Below, piece by piece: positions 8,331 through 16,656 of a DNA stretch of 64,000 nt. Position numbers and translations under genes: made by a program. The notes under the pieces were generated by a model. That model worked only from the letters and a program-made list of their open reading frames with translations, was not told where the DNA came from and searched no databases. The stretch spans positions 248,001-312,000 of the forward strand of contig NZ_SLVP01000005.1 in NCBI RefSeq assembly GCF_004345425.1, in the 5' to 3' direction. The stretch is from Paenibacillus sp. BK033. Its GTDB lineage: Bacteria; Bacillota; Bacilli; Paenibacillales; Paenibacillaceae. Every line of letters begins with the position of its first letter. Position 1 is the stretch's first letter.

Positions 8331-8540
8331 ATGGGATACGGTTTGCACGAAACGTTGGAAATCCACGAGATTGCCGGATTCAAGGCCGTCAGCTTGACCA
8401 AGTCCAAGACGATGAAAGGATTAGTCTCGGATCCTGTTCTGAAAGAGATTCTGATGCAGGATGTCATCACCTCCAGCCGCCAGCTTGAGGAGTTAGGACG
8501 TATTCTGTCCAGCGCGGTGGAGAAGGGGGTAGAGGCATGA
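8331..8540 (+). CDS. Small spore-coat protein, YraE-like
   Basis: A 69-residue protein with HETLEIHEIAGFKAVSLTKS, clearly paralogous to the 82-residue protein at 6513. The longer in-frame reading from 8277 is rejected: it would start inside the alcohol dehydrogenase, while ATG 8331 has GAAAGGGG just upstream. It ends in ATGA shared with the next coat gene. Confidence 0.78.
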   Translation: MGYGLHETLEIHEIAGFKAVSLTKSKTMKGLVSDPVLKEILMQDVITSSRQLEELGRILSSAVEKGVEA

Positions 8541-8836
8541 ATCCAATCATGGAGTTTCTGACCGGCATGAACACGCTCACGGATCAGGTGATTGCCATGG
8601 ATTTTCTGAACTCCGCGAAAAGCGGCGTAAGAAACTATGCCTTTGCGATAACGGAAGCCGGAACGCCAGAGGTTAAGGAAGTCTTATTAAGACAGCTGGA
8701 GGAGGCTATAGATACGCATGATCGGATCTTGGCCTTTATGCTTGAGAAGCAATGGTATCAGCCTTGGGATATTAAAGGGCAGTTCCAGCTGGATCTTCAG
8801 AATATTGATCTATCCTTAAAAGCGCCAACTCTATAA
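8537..8836 (+). CDS. Spore-coat protein, YraD-like
   Basis: A 99-residue protein, the length remembered for B. subtilis YraD. The motifs VIAMDFLNSAKSGVRNYAFA and EKQWYQPWDIKGQFQLD parallel the protein at 6779. It overlaps the preceding coat gene by four bases and closes the operon before a strong terminator. Confidence 0.78.
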   Translation: MNPIMEFLTGMNTLTDQVIAMDFLNSAKSGVRNYAFAITEAGTPEVKEVLLRQLEEAIDTHDRILAFMLEKQWYQPWDIKGQFQLDLQNIDLSLKAPTL

Positions 8837-8850
8837 GCTTAATGAGGATG

Positions 8851-8878
8851 AAAAACCGCATATTGCGGTTTTTTTTGT
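8851..8878 (+). terminator. Terminator of the coat cluster
   Basis: An AAAACCGCA / TGCGGTTTT stem with a three-base loop runs into eight T residues. Confidence 0.9.
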
Positions 8879-8961
8879 TTCCATTTTACGTATAGGTGTT
8901 AGAATGGCAATAGCGAATGGAAATACAAGGAAGCCGTTTTTCGCGAAGGGTGGAACTGTAA

Positions 8962-9330
8962 ATGAAGGGATTGGGAACGGGCATTTTGCTTGCGGCTTTT
9001 TTTCTGCTTGAGCTTGCCGCGTTTGTCGTGTTTGGTTATTGGGGTTATCAGCTGCAGTCCGTAAAAATGATAAGTATTCTACTGGCAGTAGCGACTCCTC
9101 TTGTTCTCGCGGTTCTGTGGGGGATGTTTCTTTCGCCAAAAGCATCCGTGGCAATCTTCACCTACCCCGTAAGAACGGCCCTGAAGCTGGTTGTTTTCCT
9201 GGCCGCATCGGCCGCTTTGTTTACCACGGGGCATGAAAAGCTCGGGCTTGCTTTTCTAATCGCTGCGATCGTTATCATCGCAGCTGTATTTCTAGTGAAA
9301 TTGCATAAAGCAGATGCCGCTAAGGAATAG
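8962..9330 (+). CDS. YrdB-like membrane protein (DUF2568)
   Basis: A 122-residue integral membrane protein with four predicted helices. The motifs FFLLELAAFVVFGYWGY, LAVLWGMFLSPKASV and ALKLVVFLAASAALF are typical of the DUF2568/YrdB family as I recall it. Function is unknown. It stands alone with its own start ATG; a GAAGGGTGG ribosome binding region precedes it. Confidence 0.75.
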   Translation: MKGLGTGILLAAFFLLELAAFVVFGYWGYQLQSVKMISILLAVATPLVLAVLWGMFLSPKASVAIFTYPVRTALKLVVFLAASAALFTTGHEKLGLAFLIAAIVIIAAVFLVKLHKADAAKE

Positions 9331-9403
9331 AACCTTCATTATTCAGTCAAATGTGACGATAAAGTAAGAGATTCCCAGAATTAATAGGAGAGCAGGAAAT
9401 CAG

Positions 9404-10642
9404 TTGAGAATAATCGTAAATGGTTCTGAGCTAAAAACGGATTTTCCGCCTTTCAATGACGGAAGAAGATCATTCCTCCATCTCGATTCAATCCTGTCCG
9501 CATGGGGCAGAACTTATTGGATAGAAGAGGATGGCGCTCTGGCAGTTTGTCCGGACTTACCTAAGCGTAAACGAATTGCATGGCTGCATGATGAATGGGA
9601 GGATTCTCTTCGAAAGATTGATGGAGTAATTTTTATTTGTTCCAATCGGTTAAGCGATGTAACAAATACAGAAATCGTAATTAGTAACCGCAATGCAACA
9701 ATAACAATTACTGATGAAATGGCTGCAGAGGAGAGCGGCTTTATTACTAACGAACAGGCTAATGATGAATATGAACCAGAGGAATTTAGCCCGGAAGAAA
9801 GCGCGAAAATCAATTACGGTAAATATGCTACTCCTCCAATCTTGAACGAATTGAATGCTTTTAGCCTCCAATTGGACCAAACAGGCCGTGTATTTTTGGA
9901 TGAGGTTGGTTTTTACATAAGCAATGAGCATAGCCCTTACAGCCAAACGCCTTACGATGTTATCGTGTTTGGCCATACGGGCGGAGATGGAGAACATTAT
10001 GGTTTTTTGACTGATTTCGGTACGGTGGAAGATTTGGAGAACGCTCCTATCGTACGAGTATCCCCCATGGGAGGAGACGAAGCCGTAGAGTACATTGCCC
10101 ATAATATAAGAGAGTTTCTGAGAATAAAAGCGATTGATAGTACGCTGGTCTATATTGAGTTTGACAATACAGATGAATATGAGAATTATGTATTGAAAGA
10201 AGAGGCCGAGCTTAAAGCAAGCAATCCGGAATGGCTGCCTACAGAAGAAGATAAGGTCAGAAACCGAGAAGTCATGGCAAGCATGGTTAAATTTTTAAAA
10301 CTACCGGAAATTGAAAATCCGTATACCTATTCAAAAAGGGTCAGGCAGGAGAGACAAGAGCGCGTATTGGTTTCAACGCATGACAGCCTAGGTATAATTA
10401 ATACTTTATCGCCCTTCGAGGATAAAGAACATAAGCGCTTAAACGTAGATGAAGATCTTGGTATCGAAGAGCTTGAGGATTATTTAGTGCATGCTTCGGT
10501 TGCAGGTAAAATGGCCTTAATACGCGATTTCAACGCTATAGGATGCTATGATGATGAGGTAAAAGAAGCAGTCGTATCCGTAATGGTGAAGCTAGGGCTT
10601 CAAGACGAATTAACTCGCATGAATGCAAAGGAAGAATGGTGA
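9404..10642 (+). CDS. Uncharacterised 412-residue protein with SUKH-like core
   Basis: I do not recognise this protein as a whole. Residues 1-45 (VNGSELKTDFPPFNDGRRSF, then LDSILSAWG and W.EEDGAL) resemble the copper-amine-oxidase-like stalk domain common in Paenibacillus surface proteins, yet no signal peptide is present. Residues about 183-243 (DVIVFGHTGGDGEHYGFLTD, then APIVRVSPM and AHNIREFL) resemble SMI1/KNR4 (SUKH) proteins. The remainder is acidic and helix-rich. SUKH proteins often act as immunity proteins, but no toxin gene is adjacent. It starts at TTG 9404 after TAGGAG and ends at a bidirectional terminator shared with clpP. Confidence 0.5.
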   Translation: MRIIVNGSELKTDFPPFNDGRRSFLHLDSILSAWGRTYWIEEDGALAVCPDLPKRKRIAWLHDEWEDSLRKIDGVIFICSNRLSDVTNTEIVISNRNATITITDEMAAEESGFITNEQANDEYEPEEFSPEESAKINYGKYATPPILNELNAFSLQLDQTGRVFLDEVGFYISNEHSPYSQTPYDVIVFGHTGGDGEHYGFLTDFGTVEDLENAPIVRVSPMGGDEAVEYIAHNIREFLRIKAIDSTLVYIEFDNTDEYENYVLKEEAELKASNPEWLPTEEDKVRNREVMASMVKFLKLPEIENPYTYSKRVRQERQERVLVSTHDSLGIINTLSPFEDKEHKRLNVDEDLGIEELEDYLVHASVAGKMALIRDFNAIGCYDDEVKEAVVSVMVKLGLQDELTRMNAKEEW

Positions 10643-10651
10643 ACCAAGTCG

Positions 10652-10693
10652 AAAATAAGAAGGCTGCCACATAAAGCAGCCTTCTTATTTTTG
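10652..10693. terminator. Bidirectional terminator
   Basis: AATAAGAAGGCTGC and GCAGCCTTCTTATT form a 14-bp stem with an eight-base loop. A-rich and T-rich flanks allow it to serve both the 9404 gene and the convergent clpP gene. Confidence 0.9.
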
Positions 10694-10695
10694 TC

Positions 10696-11280
10696 CTAAA
10701 CCGAATGGACAACCTGGTCGATTATCCCGTAGTCAAGAGCTTCCTGGGCGGAGAGGAAATAATCGCGGTCCATGTCCTTCTCGATTTTCTCAAGCGGTTG
10801 GCCCGTACGGTCGGCGGCGATCCGATTCAAGCGGGCTCTCGTATCGAGGATTCGTTTCGCGCTGATCGCGATATCGCTGGCTTGGCCTTGTGCGCCGCCA
10901 TGAGGCTGGTGGATCATGATCTCGCTGCTGGGCAGAGCAAATCGCTTGCCCTTGGCTCCGCTTAGAAGCAGAATAGCCGCAAAGGAGGCTGCCATTCCAA
11001 CGCAAATCGTATGAACCTCGGGTTTTATATACTGCATGGTGTCATAGATCGCAAAGCCTGCCGTTGTAGAGCCGCCGGGAGAGTTAATGTACAAGCTGAT
11101 TTCCTTATCCGGATCCTCGGCGGCCAGAAATAAGAGCTGTGCGACGATACTGTTCGCTACCTGGTCGTCAATCGCTGAACCAAGGAAGATAATCCGGTCC
11201 TTCAGTAGCCGGGAATAAATATCGTAGGAACGTTCTCCGCGATTGGATTGTTCAACAACATAGGGGATAAAGCTGCTCAT
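10696..11280 (-). CDS. clpP: ATP-dependent Clp protease proteolytic subunit
   Basis: A 194-residue serine peptidase that forms the ClpP barrel and works with Clp ATPases. The catalytic Ser99 lies in GMAASFAA (the usual GMAASMGA is changed after the Ser), His124 in MIHQPHGG, and the Asp in DRDYFLSA. The N-terminal [19 protein letters not shown] is standard. The start has AAAGGAG. It is monocistronic and divergent from an ECF sigma factor. Because the motif after the active-site Ser differs from housekeeping ClpP, it may be a second paralog. Confidence 0.93.
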   Translation of the reverse strand: MSSFIPYVVEQSNRGERSYDIYSRLLKDRIIFLGSAIDDQVANSIVAQLLFLAAEDPDKEISLYINSPGGSTTAGFAIYDTMQYIKPEVHTICVGMAASFAAILLLSGAKGKRFALPSSEIMIHQPHGGAQGQASDIAISAKRILDTRARLNRIAADRTGQPLEKIEKDMDRDYFLSAQEALDYGIIDQVVHSV

Positions 11281-11341
11281 CGTTAATCCCTCACTCCTTT
11301 GTTTGTTTGATGTCTTGCATTCGGCAAACGAAAAGAGAAGG

Positions 11342-11389
11342 CGAAAAGATACGTAACAAAATTAATTTGATTAGGGCGTATCTTTTTCG
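11342..11389. promoter_or_regulatory. Inverted repeat between clpP and sigma factor genes
   Basis: CGAAAAGATACG (11342-11353) and CGTATCTTTTTCG (11377-11389) form a near-perfect 12-bp inverted repeat with a 23-base AT-rich centre, midway between two divergent genes. It could be a pair of operator half-sites or mirrored promoters. It is not the CtsR tandem heptamer. A TATAAT at 11422-11427 is the likely -10 of the sigma factor gene, but no good -35 is seen. Confidence 0.45.
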
Positions 11390-11453
11390 AGTCTTCGCTC
11401 GTTTACTGAATTAAGGATGCGTATAATAGGAAAGAGCGGAGGTGTCCGATACG

Positions 11454-12170
11454 ATGGAAGCAACGATGGAAAAGAAAAATATAGAGCTGGAACGGCTGCA
11501 GGGAGTGCTTAGCCGCTATTGCCTGTCTTTAACCAAATCTCGGGCGGAAGCGGAAGATTTGTCTCAGGACACGTGGGTTAAGGCTATGGATTCGGCGCAG
11601 CTGCCGGAGCATGCCAATCCTGAAGCTTATTTGCTCCGAATTGCCCGCAATACTTGGATTGACCGGGTAAGAAGGCAATCGACCCATTCGCGGATGATGG
11701 ATTCAATCCGAAGCTTGGCAGAGCATCAAGCCATGACGCAGGAGAGTCGGATCGGAACGGAGCTGATTATGCAGGCTCTTCTGACTTTTCTGTCTCCGCT
11801 TCAACGAACGGTCTTCCTGCTGCGGGACGTCATCGGGTATTCGGCTCAGGAGACGGCATTGCGCTTAGGTCTAACAACTGGTGCGGTCAAAGCGGCTTTG
11901 CACCGGGCCCGCGCCGCATTGCCGCCGATCAGGCAGGCTGTCGAGGCAGGCACGCTGCCAGCTCCAAAGGACGAAGGACTGCGGGAGGTCTTGCGAACGC
12001 TTGCCATCGCTTATGAAGGCGGCGATATTGACGCGATGCTGACCCTTGTGCAGCAAGGGGATCTGGAGCCTGCCCCTGCGCTTGCGGTCCTGCAAAGCAG
12101 GAGAGTCCGGGCAGCCTCGAACCAAGCTCCCCGCGGCCGCTCCGTACCGTCCATGCAGCTCGCATCTTAA
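11454..12170 (+). CDS. ECF-type RNA polymerase sigma factor
   Basis: A 238-residue extracytoplasmic-function sigma factor. Region 2 reads SRAEAEDLSQDTWVKAM and LLRIARNTWIDRVRR. Region 4 reads LSPLQRTVFLLRDVIGYSAQ and TTGAVKAALHRARAAL. About 70 extra residues follow, with an EGGDIDAM segment suggesting a short or degraded C-terminal regulatory extension. ATG 11454 has AGCGGAGG upstream. No anti-sigma gene lies next to it, which fits the kind that carries its own C-terminal control region. Confidence 0.9.
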   Translation: MEATMEKKNIELERLQGVLSRYCLSLTKSRAEAEDLSQDTWVKAMDSAQLPEHANPEAYLLRIARNTWIDRVRRQSTHSRMMDSIRSLAEHQAMTQESRIGTELIMQALLTFLSPLQRTVFLLRDVIGYSAQETALRLGLTTGAVKAALHRARAALPPIRQAVEAGTLPAPKDEGLREVLRTLAIAYEGGDIDAMLTLVQQGDLEPAPALAVLQSRRVRAASNQAPRGRSVPSMQLAS

Positions 12171-12192
12171 CGAAATTGAAATAGGTAAGCAT

Positions 12193-12229
12193 GAAGAAGC
12201 ACGGCCGTTATGGCCGTGCTTCTTTTTTT
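12193..12229 (+). terminator. Terminator after the ECF sigma factor
   Basis: A GAAGAAGCACGGCC / GGCCGTGCTTC stem with a five-base loop runs into seven T residues. Confidence 0.92.
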
Positions 12230-12296
12230 GTTACGAATAAGGCAATCCGAATCCGTAAAAAATATCCACGACAACAGGAAGGGAGTGGCAATTGTT

Positions 12297-13694
12297 ATGG
12301 AGCCGTTTAAGCCGGTGAATGTGAGCGCGAGCCTAAAAGACAACGAGAACGTGCTTCGTAACATCTTCCATCACTGCGCGGATATCGTGTTTCGGCCTTT
12401 GAATCTACCTGACCGTCCGGGCATTCTTCTTGTATATATAGACGAATTGACGGATACGGCCAAATTAGAGAAGATTATCTCTACCTGCATGATGAACGAC
12501 GACTTTAGCCGACTGACGCAATATACGAGCGTGAACAGCTATTCGCAGATTGTCGCCAAAGTGCTTAAAGGCTGTACGGCCATTTTTATGAACGGGTTGC
12601 CTATTGCGTATATCGCTGATTTGACCTCCTTTAAGCAGCGTTCCATCGATGAGCCCTCCAATGAAGCTTCCATTCGCGGTCCGAGGGAAGGGTTCACGGA
12701 GGATTTAAAAACGAATCTAAGCATGATCCGGAGAAAAATCAGTCATTCGAAACTGAAATTCGAAAGCTATCAAGCCGGAGAGCTGTCCAATACGGAGTTT
12801 GTTGTTGCTTACATCGAGGATTGCGCAAAGCCGGAGCTGCTGCAAGAGGTGAGAAGGAGACTAGCTTCCTTCCGCACGAACCAATTGCTGGACTCCAGTT
12901 ATATCGAGGAGTATATCGAGGATAAATCGTTATCCTTGTTTCCCCAAATTCGAAACACGGAGCGTCCGGATACCGTGTCCTCCAGCCTGCTGGAAGGGAA
13001 AGTCTCGATTATTGTAGACGGTTCTCCGAATGCGCTTATTCTTCCCATGACGTTTTGGTCGGGCTTCCAAGCGGCAGAGGATCATTACGAGCGTTTCCTG
13101 TACGTGTCGGCGGTCCGAATGCTGCGGATGCTGCTAGCCGTCATGTCATGTCTGCTTCCATCCTTGTACGTGGCCCTTACCACCTTTCATCCGCAAATGA
13201 TTCCGCTTAATCTCATGCTTAGCATCTCGGCAGCCAGGGAAGGAATTCCGTTTCCAACCGTGATTGAAACCCTGCTCATGGAAATTATGTTTGAGGGCCT
13301 TAGGGAAGCCGGGCTTCGGTTACCCAAGGCAATCGGCTCGGCCGTCAGTATCGTAGGCGCGCTGGTCATTGGGGAGGCTGCGGTGCAGGCAGGCTTTATT
13401 TCGGCCCCCATCGTCATGATTGTAGCGGGCACGGGAATTGCCTCGTTCGCCTTCCCGAGCTATAGCCTCGCTTTGCCTTTCCGGATTCTCCGGTTTCCGT
13501 TATTGATCCTAGGCGGGTTTCTCGGATTGTACGGCGTTGCCATCGGAATCATGTTTATTGCGATACATCTTGTTACGCTGAAGTCCTTCGGAACCCCTTA
13601 CTTAAAACCCACGGCTCCAATCTGGCCCACTTTTTGGAAGGATACGCTGGTACGCATGAACAAACGTTTCGTTCCGGCGCCACGCAGAAAATGA
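12297..13694 (+). CDS. Spore germination protein GerA/GerKA family (operon 1)
   Basis: The A subunit of a germinant receptor in the spore inner membrane, 465 residues. The hydrophilic N-terminal part contains the family hallmark IRGPREGFTEDL. Several membrane segments follow (for example RMLLAVMSCLLPSLYVALTT and IGSAVSIVGALVIGEAAVQA). I chose ATG 12297, after AAGGGAGTGG, because the longer frame from 12210 runs through the preceding terminator. It is the first gene of an A-C-B operon joined by ATGA/GTGA overlaps. Forespore (sigma-G) expression is expected, though no clear sigma-G promoter was found before it. Confidence 0.92.
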   Translation: MEPFKPVNVSASLKDNENVLRNIFHHCADIVFRPLNLPDRPGILLVYIDELTDTAKLEKIISTCMMNDDFSRLTQYTSVNSYSQIVAKVLKGCTAIFMNGLPIAYIADLTSFKQRSIDEPSNEASIRGPREGFTEDLKTNLSMIRRKISHSKLKFESYQAGELSNTEFVVAYIEDCAKPELLQEVRRRLASFRTNQLLDSSYIEEYIEDKSLSLFPQIRNTERPDTVSSSLLEGKVSIIVDGSPNALILPMTFWSGFQAAEDHYERFLYVSAVRMLRMLLAVMSCLLPSLYVALTTFHPQMIPLNLMLSISAAREGIPFPTVIETLLMEIMFEGLREAGLRLPKAIGSAVSIVGALVIGEAAVQAGFISAPIVMIVAGTGIASFAFPSYSLALPFRILRFPLLILGGFLGLYGVAIGIMFIAIHLVTLKSFGTPYLKPTAPIWPTFWKDTLVRMNKRFVPAPRRK

Positions 13695-14854
13695 AAAAAA
13701 TACGGTGTTTTATCGTTTGTTCACTTTGCTCGCTGCTGCTCACGGGCTGCTGGGACAGGAACGAAATTAACGAATACGCCTTTTGGATCGGTACCGCTCT
13801 GGATTTGACGGACTCGGGGAAGCTGGAGAAAAGCGCTCAAATCGCGATTCCCGCCGAGTTCAAAACGATGAAGGGCAGCGGGGGGAAAGGGGAGAGGGCC
13901 AATATCGTCATATCGGCAACGGGCACATCCATTGTCGATTTGATTCAACAAATCCAGGAAAAGCTGCCCCGGCGCATTTTCCTTGGACACCGCAGGTCGA
14001 TATTCATCGGGGAAAAACTGGCCCATAAAGGGCTGGTCGATATCATGGATCAGTTTACCCGGAATCCCGACACCCGCATGAGAACCGATATTTTCGTGGT
14101 CAACGATGGAAAGGGCAAGGATGCTTTAACGATTAACAGTCCCTTTAACCAGTTCTCGGCGATCGTTGCGGTGCATCAAGACCGTTATTGCCGGCTCGGA
14201 GATACGTCCTTGCGGGATTTGCTGTTGGATGCGGGAAGAGACGGCATCCGCCCTTCGATACCGATGATCGATATCGCTCCAATGAACAAGCTGGAGGAAA
14301 ACAAAATCTTTGAAGTAAGGGCCGTCGCGATCTTCAACAAGGATTTGAAAATGGTCGGGAAAGTCCGGGACAGGGAGTCTCTCGAGCTGTTTTGGGTAAA
14401 AGGCGTGCTCAAAAACCAGTATGTATCGGAAGATACCGGGGAAGGCAGCATCTCCTTGTATGTATCCAATCTAAGAAGAACGTTCCGCACCGCAATCGAA
14501 GGGGATAAGCTTAAGGTCTACGTGAAATTGAAAGGGAATGCCAGGGTTGTGGAAAACAATACGCCTATCGATCTTTCCGTATCCGCCCAGCGTATTCATA
14601 CGGAACGGAAGTTTAATGAGATCAAGGCAAAGCAAATCGAGGATACAATCAGGAAAATACAAACGACTTACGGTCAAGACGTATTCGGCTTTGGCGAAGA
14701 GTTTCACCGGGAACATCCGAAGAAATGGAAAAAGCTGAAAGACCAATGGGACAACATTTTCCCGACCGTGGAAGTAGCCGTCGATGTCGGCATTAAAATT
14801 CAGAGCACGGGGGATATTCGCAAGCGCATCCCTAGAATAGGAGCAAGAGAGTGA
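13691..14854 (+). CDS. Ger(x)C-family germination lipoprotein (operon 1)
   Basis: The C subunit of the receptor, 387 residues. A signal peptide ends in the lipobox LLLTGC, followed by the typical WDRNEINEYAF start. The downstream GerAC domain contains DIFVVNDGKG and RRTFRTAIEG stretches. It starts at ATG 13691, which overlaps the gerA stop as ATGA. The longer reading from 13634 is rejected because it would lie in gerA and bury the signal peptide. Confidence 0.92.
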   Translation: MKKIRCFIVCSLCSLLLTGCWDRNEINEYAFWIGTALDLTDSGKLEKSAQIAIPAEFKTMKGSGGKGERANIVISATGTSIVDLIQQIQEKLPRRIFLGHRRSIFIGEKLAHKGLVDIMDQFTRNPDTRMRTDIFVVNDGKGKDALTINSPFNQFSAIVAVHQDRYCRLGDTSLRDLLLDAGRDGIRPSIPMIDIAPMNKLEENKIFEVRAVAIFNKDLKMVGKVRDRESLELFWVKGVLKNQYVSEDTGEGSISLYVSNLRRTFRTAIEGDKLKVYVKLKGNARVVENNTPIDLSVSAQRIHTERKFNEIKAKQIEDTIRKIQTTYGQDVFGFGEEFHREHPKKWKKLKDQWDNIFPTVEVAVDVGIKIQSTGDIRKRIPRIGARE

Positions 14855-15942
14855 AGATTTCATCTTGGCAACTGTTTTGGATCCTCACAACGCTGGAGAT
14901 ATCCATGAGTATATGGCTTACGGTATCTCCTACCATAGAGATTGCCGGACAGGACGCATGGATCTCGTTTGCCTTAGCGGGAATTATAGGGATCGCATTG
15001 ACTTGGATCTTAATACGAGTTAGTCAGCGGCATGCCGACCAGACCTTGGTGGAATTCGCACAGACTCTATTCGGCAAATGGATCGGAAAGCTGATCGGCC
15101 TATTGTACATTCTGATGTGGTATTCGGTCTGCGCGGATATCCTGCGAATCTTCTCCTTGTTCATCAAGCAGGTTCTGTTCCATGATACCCCGATATGGAT
15201 GATTTCCGCCCTGATGATGACGGCAATGATCTATATCACCTGGGCGGGAAGCGTTGAGGCAATCGCCCGTTTCAGCGAGATGGCGGGCCCGCTGCTTCTG
15301 CTGGGGATATTGATTACTTTCGTATTCAATATCCCCAATCTGCATTTATCGCTTATGCTTCCTGTATTTACGGATACGGGAGCGATGTCCATCTTGAAGG
15401 GATCCTTCGTGAATGCGTCGTTCCTGGGGGAGTCCATGATGATTATGATGCTGATCCCTTTTGTCGCTAATCCGAAAAACATTCAGAGGCCTGTGTTATT
15501 GGCGATCTGCATCCCGTCTGTCTTGGCGATTATTACGGCCATCATGGTTGTTTCCACCTTTGGCGTTCAAATCGGATCAACCTTATATTTCCCGTATTTC
15601 AGCATGGTGCGGTTTATAAATTACCTGGATTTCATTCAAAATATGGATGTGTGGATCGTGTTTATTTGGATCTTCAGCGTATTCGTTAAGCTGTCCATCT
15701 ATCTGTTCATCAATAGTTACGGCACAGCTCAAATATTAGGCGTAAAAAAATGGCGGAAGCTGATCGCGTTTACGGCTCCCGTCATTTTCGCGGCAACCTT
15801 GATCCCGGCCAATGTATTCGGATTGCTCGATTACGCGAACTTCGTTTGGATCAAGTATATCTTCCCGATCTTTGTCGTGGGCTTTCCAATCCTATTCCTG
15901 CTTGCCGGCATGATCCGTAAACGAATGGTTGCAGCCTCCTGA
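14851..15942 (+). CDS. GerB/GerKB-family germination permease (operon 1)
   Basis: The B subunit, a 363-residue membrane protein of the amino-acid permease-like GerB family with about ten helices. It opens with ISSWQLFWILTTLEISMSIW and contains ARFSEMAGPLLLLGILITF. A GTG start overlaps the preceding stop (GTGA). The stop codon is immediately adjacent to the convergent quinone-reductase stop, with no intergenic base and no room for an ordinary terminator. Confidence 0.9.
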   Translation: MKISSWQLFWILTTLEISMSIWLTVSPTIEIAGQDAWISFALAGIIGIALTWILIRVSQRHADQTLVEFAQTLFGKWIGKLIGLLYILMWYSVCADILRIFSLFIKQVLFHDTPIWMISALMMTAMIYITWAGSVEAIARFSEMAGPLLLLGILITFVFNIPNLHLSLMLPVFTDTGAMSILKGSFVNASFLGESMMIMMLIPFVANPKNIQRPVLLAICIPSVLAIITAIMVVSTFGVQIGSTLYFPYFSMVRFINYLDFIQNMDVWIVFIWIFSVFVKLSIYLFINSYGTAQILGVKKWRKLIAFTAPVIFAATLIPANVFGLLDYANFVWIKYIFPIFVVGFPILFLLAGMIRKRMVAAS

Positions 15943-16485
15943 TTAATGGGCAAGCACGGGCATAAGGGTTCGAATATGCTCCGCGTAACGATTCGCTTCC
16001 CGTTCGAGCCCTTCATACGTTAACGCATTCGCATTGTAGCATACGAACGCAGGGAGATAGGTACCCTTGCACTTGGTTACGGTGCGCTCCATCGGACGCA
16101 GTAGCTCGCTGATTGTGAATTGATTGTCTCCGCCTGAGCGATAGGACTTATCGGAACCGCCCGTTGTCGTGGCGATAAGAAACTCTTTGCCAACCAGCCG
16201 GTTCCCTCCCGGACCATATGCCCATCCCGGCTTCATTACGTCGTCGAACCACTTCTTCAATAGTGGCGGGCAGCTGTACCAGTAGAAGGGGAATTGCAGC
16301 ACAATCCGGTCATACTGCAGCAGGAGCGCTTGCTCCTTCTCCGTATCCACGTTCCAATCCGGATACAGCTCATACAGCTTGCGAATATGGATGGCATCAT
16401 TATTCTTATTCAGCCCCTGCAATAAAGCTTTGTTGGCCCGGGAGTTGTTCAGGTCGGGATGGGCTGCGATAACCAAAATTTTCAT
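15943..16485 (-). CDS. Flavodoxin-fold NAD(P)H:quinone reductase
   Basis: A 180-residue FMN- or FAD-dependent oxidoreductase of the MdaB/YwrO/KefG type. The flavin phosphate loop AAHPDLNNSRAN opens the protein. FPFYWYSCPPLLKKWFDDVM and GWAYGPGG are conserved family motifs. ATG 16485 follows AAAGGAAG; the upstream in-frame extension lacks such a site. It is divergent from an HxlR regulator, with operator-like repeats between them, so it is the likely target of that regulator and induced by electrophiles or oxidants. Confidence 0.9.
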   Translation of the reverse strand: MKILVIAAHPDLNNSRANKALLQGLNKNNDAIHIRKLYELYPDWNVDTEKEQALLLQYDRIVLQFPFYWYSCPPLLKKWFDDVMKPGWAYGPGGNRLVGKEFLIATTTGGSDKSYRSGGDNQFTISELLRPMERTVTKCKGTYLPAFVCYNANALTYEGLEREANRYAEHIRTLMPVLAH

Positions 16486-16544
16486 GGGAATCTTCCTTTC
16501 GAGTTGAAGTATCCCCATTATTAAGCAATATGACTGAACTGAAA

Positions 16545-16584
16545 AGTACGCTCTTTTTCCGTACTTAGTACGGTTTACCGTACT
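16545..16584. promoter_or_regulatory. HxlR operator array
   Basis: The divergent region carries four copies of a CGTACT-type half-site: AGTACG at 16545-16550, the palindrome CCGTACTTAGTACGG at 16559-16573, and CCGTACT at 16578-16584. The arrangement is what HxlR-family dimers bind. Confidence 0.7.
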
Positions 16585-16587
16585 ATC

Positions 16588-16615
16588 TTGCCGCTGCTGA
16601 GGGCTCTGCTATAAT
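16588..16615 (+). promoter_or_regulatory. Promoter of the HxlR regulator gene
   Basis: TTGCCG and TATAAT are 16 bases apart, directly next to the operator repeats and 42 bases before the start codon. Confidence 0.65.
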
Positions 16616-16656
16616 AAATACATCGATCTGAGAGCTACGAGGGACGGAGGAGAACG

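Noticed and set aside
12210-12296. Upstream start for gerA of operon 1
   Set aside because: It would begin inside the terminator of the sigma factor gene.
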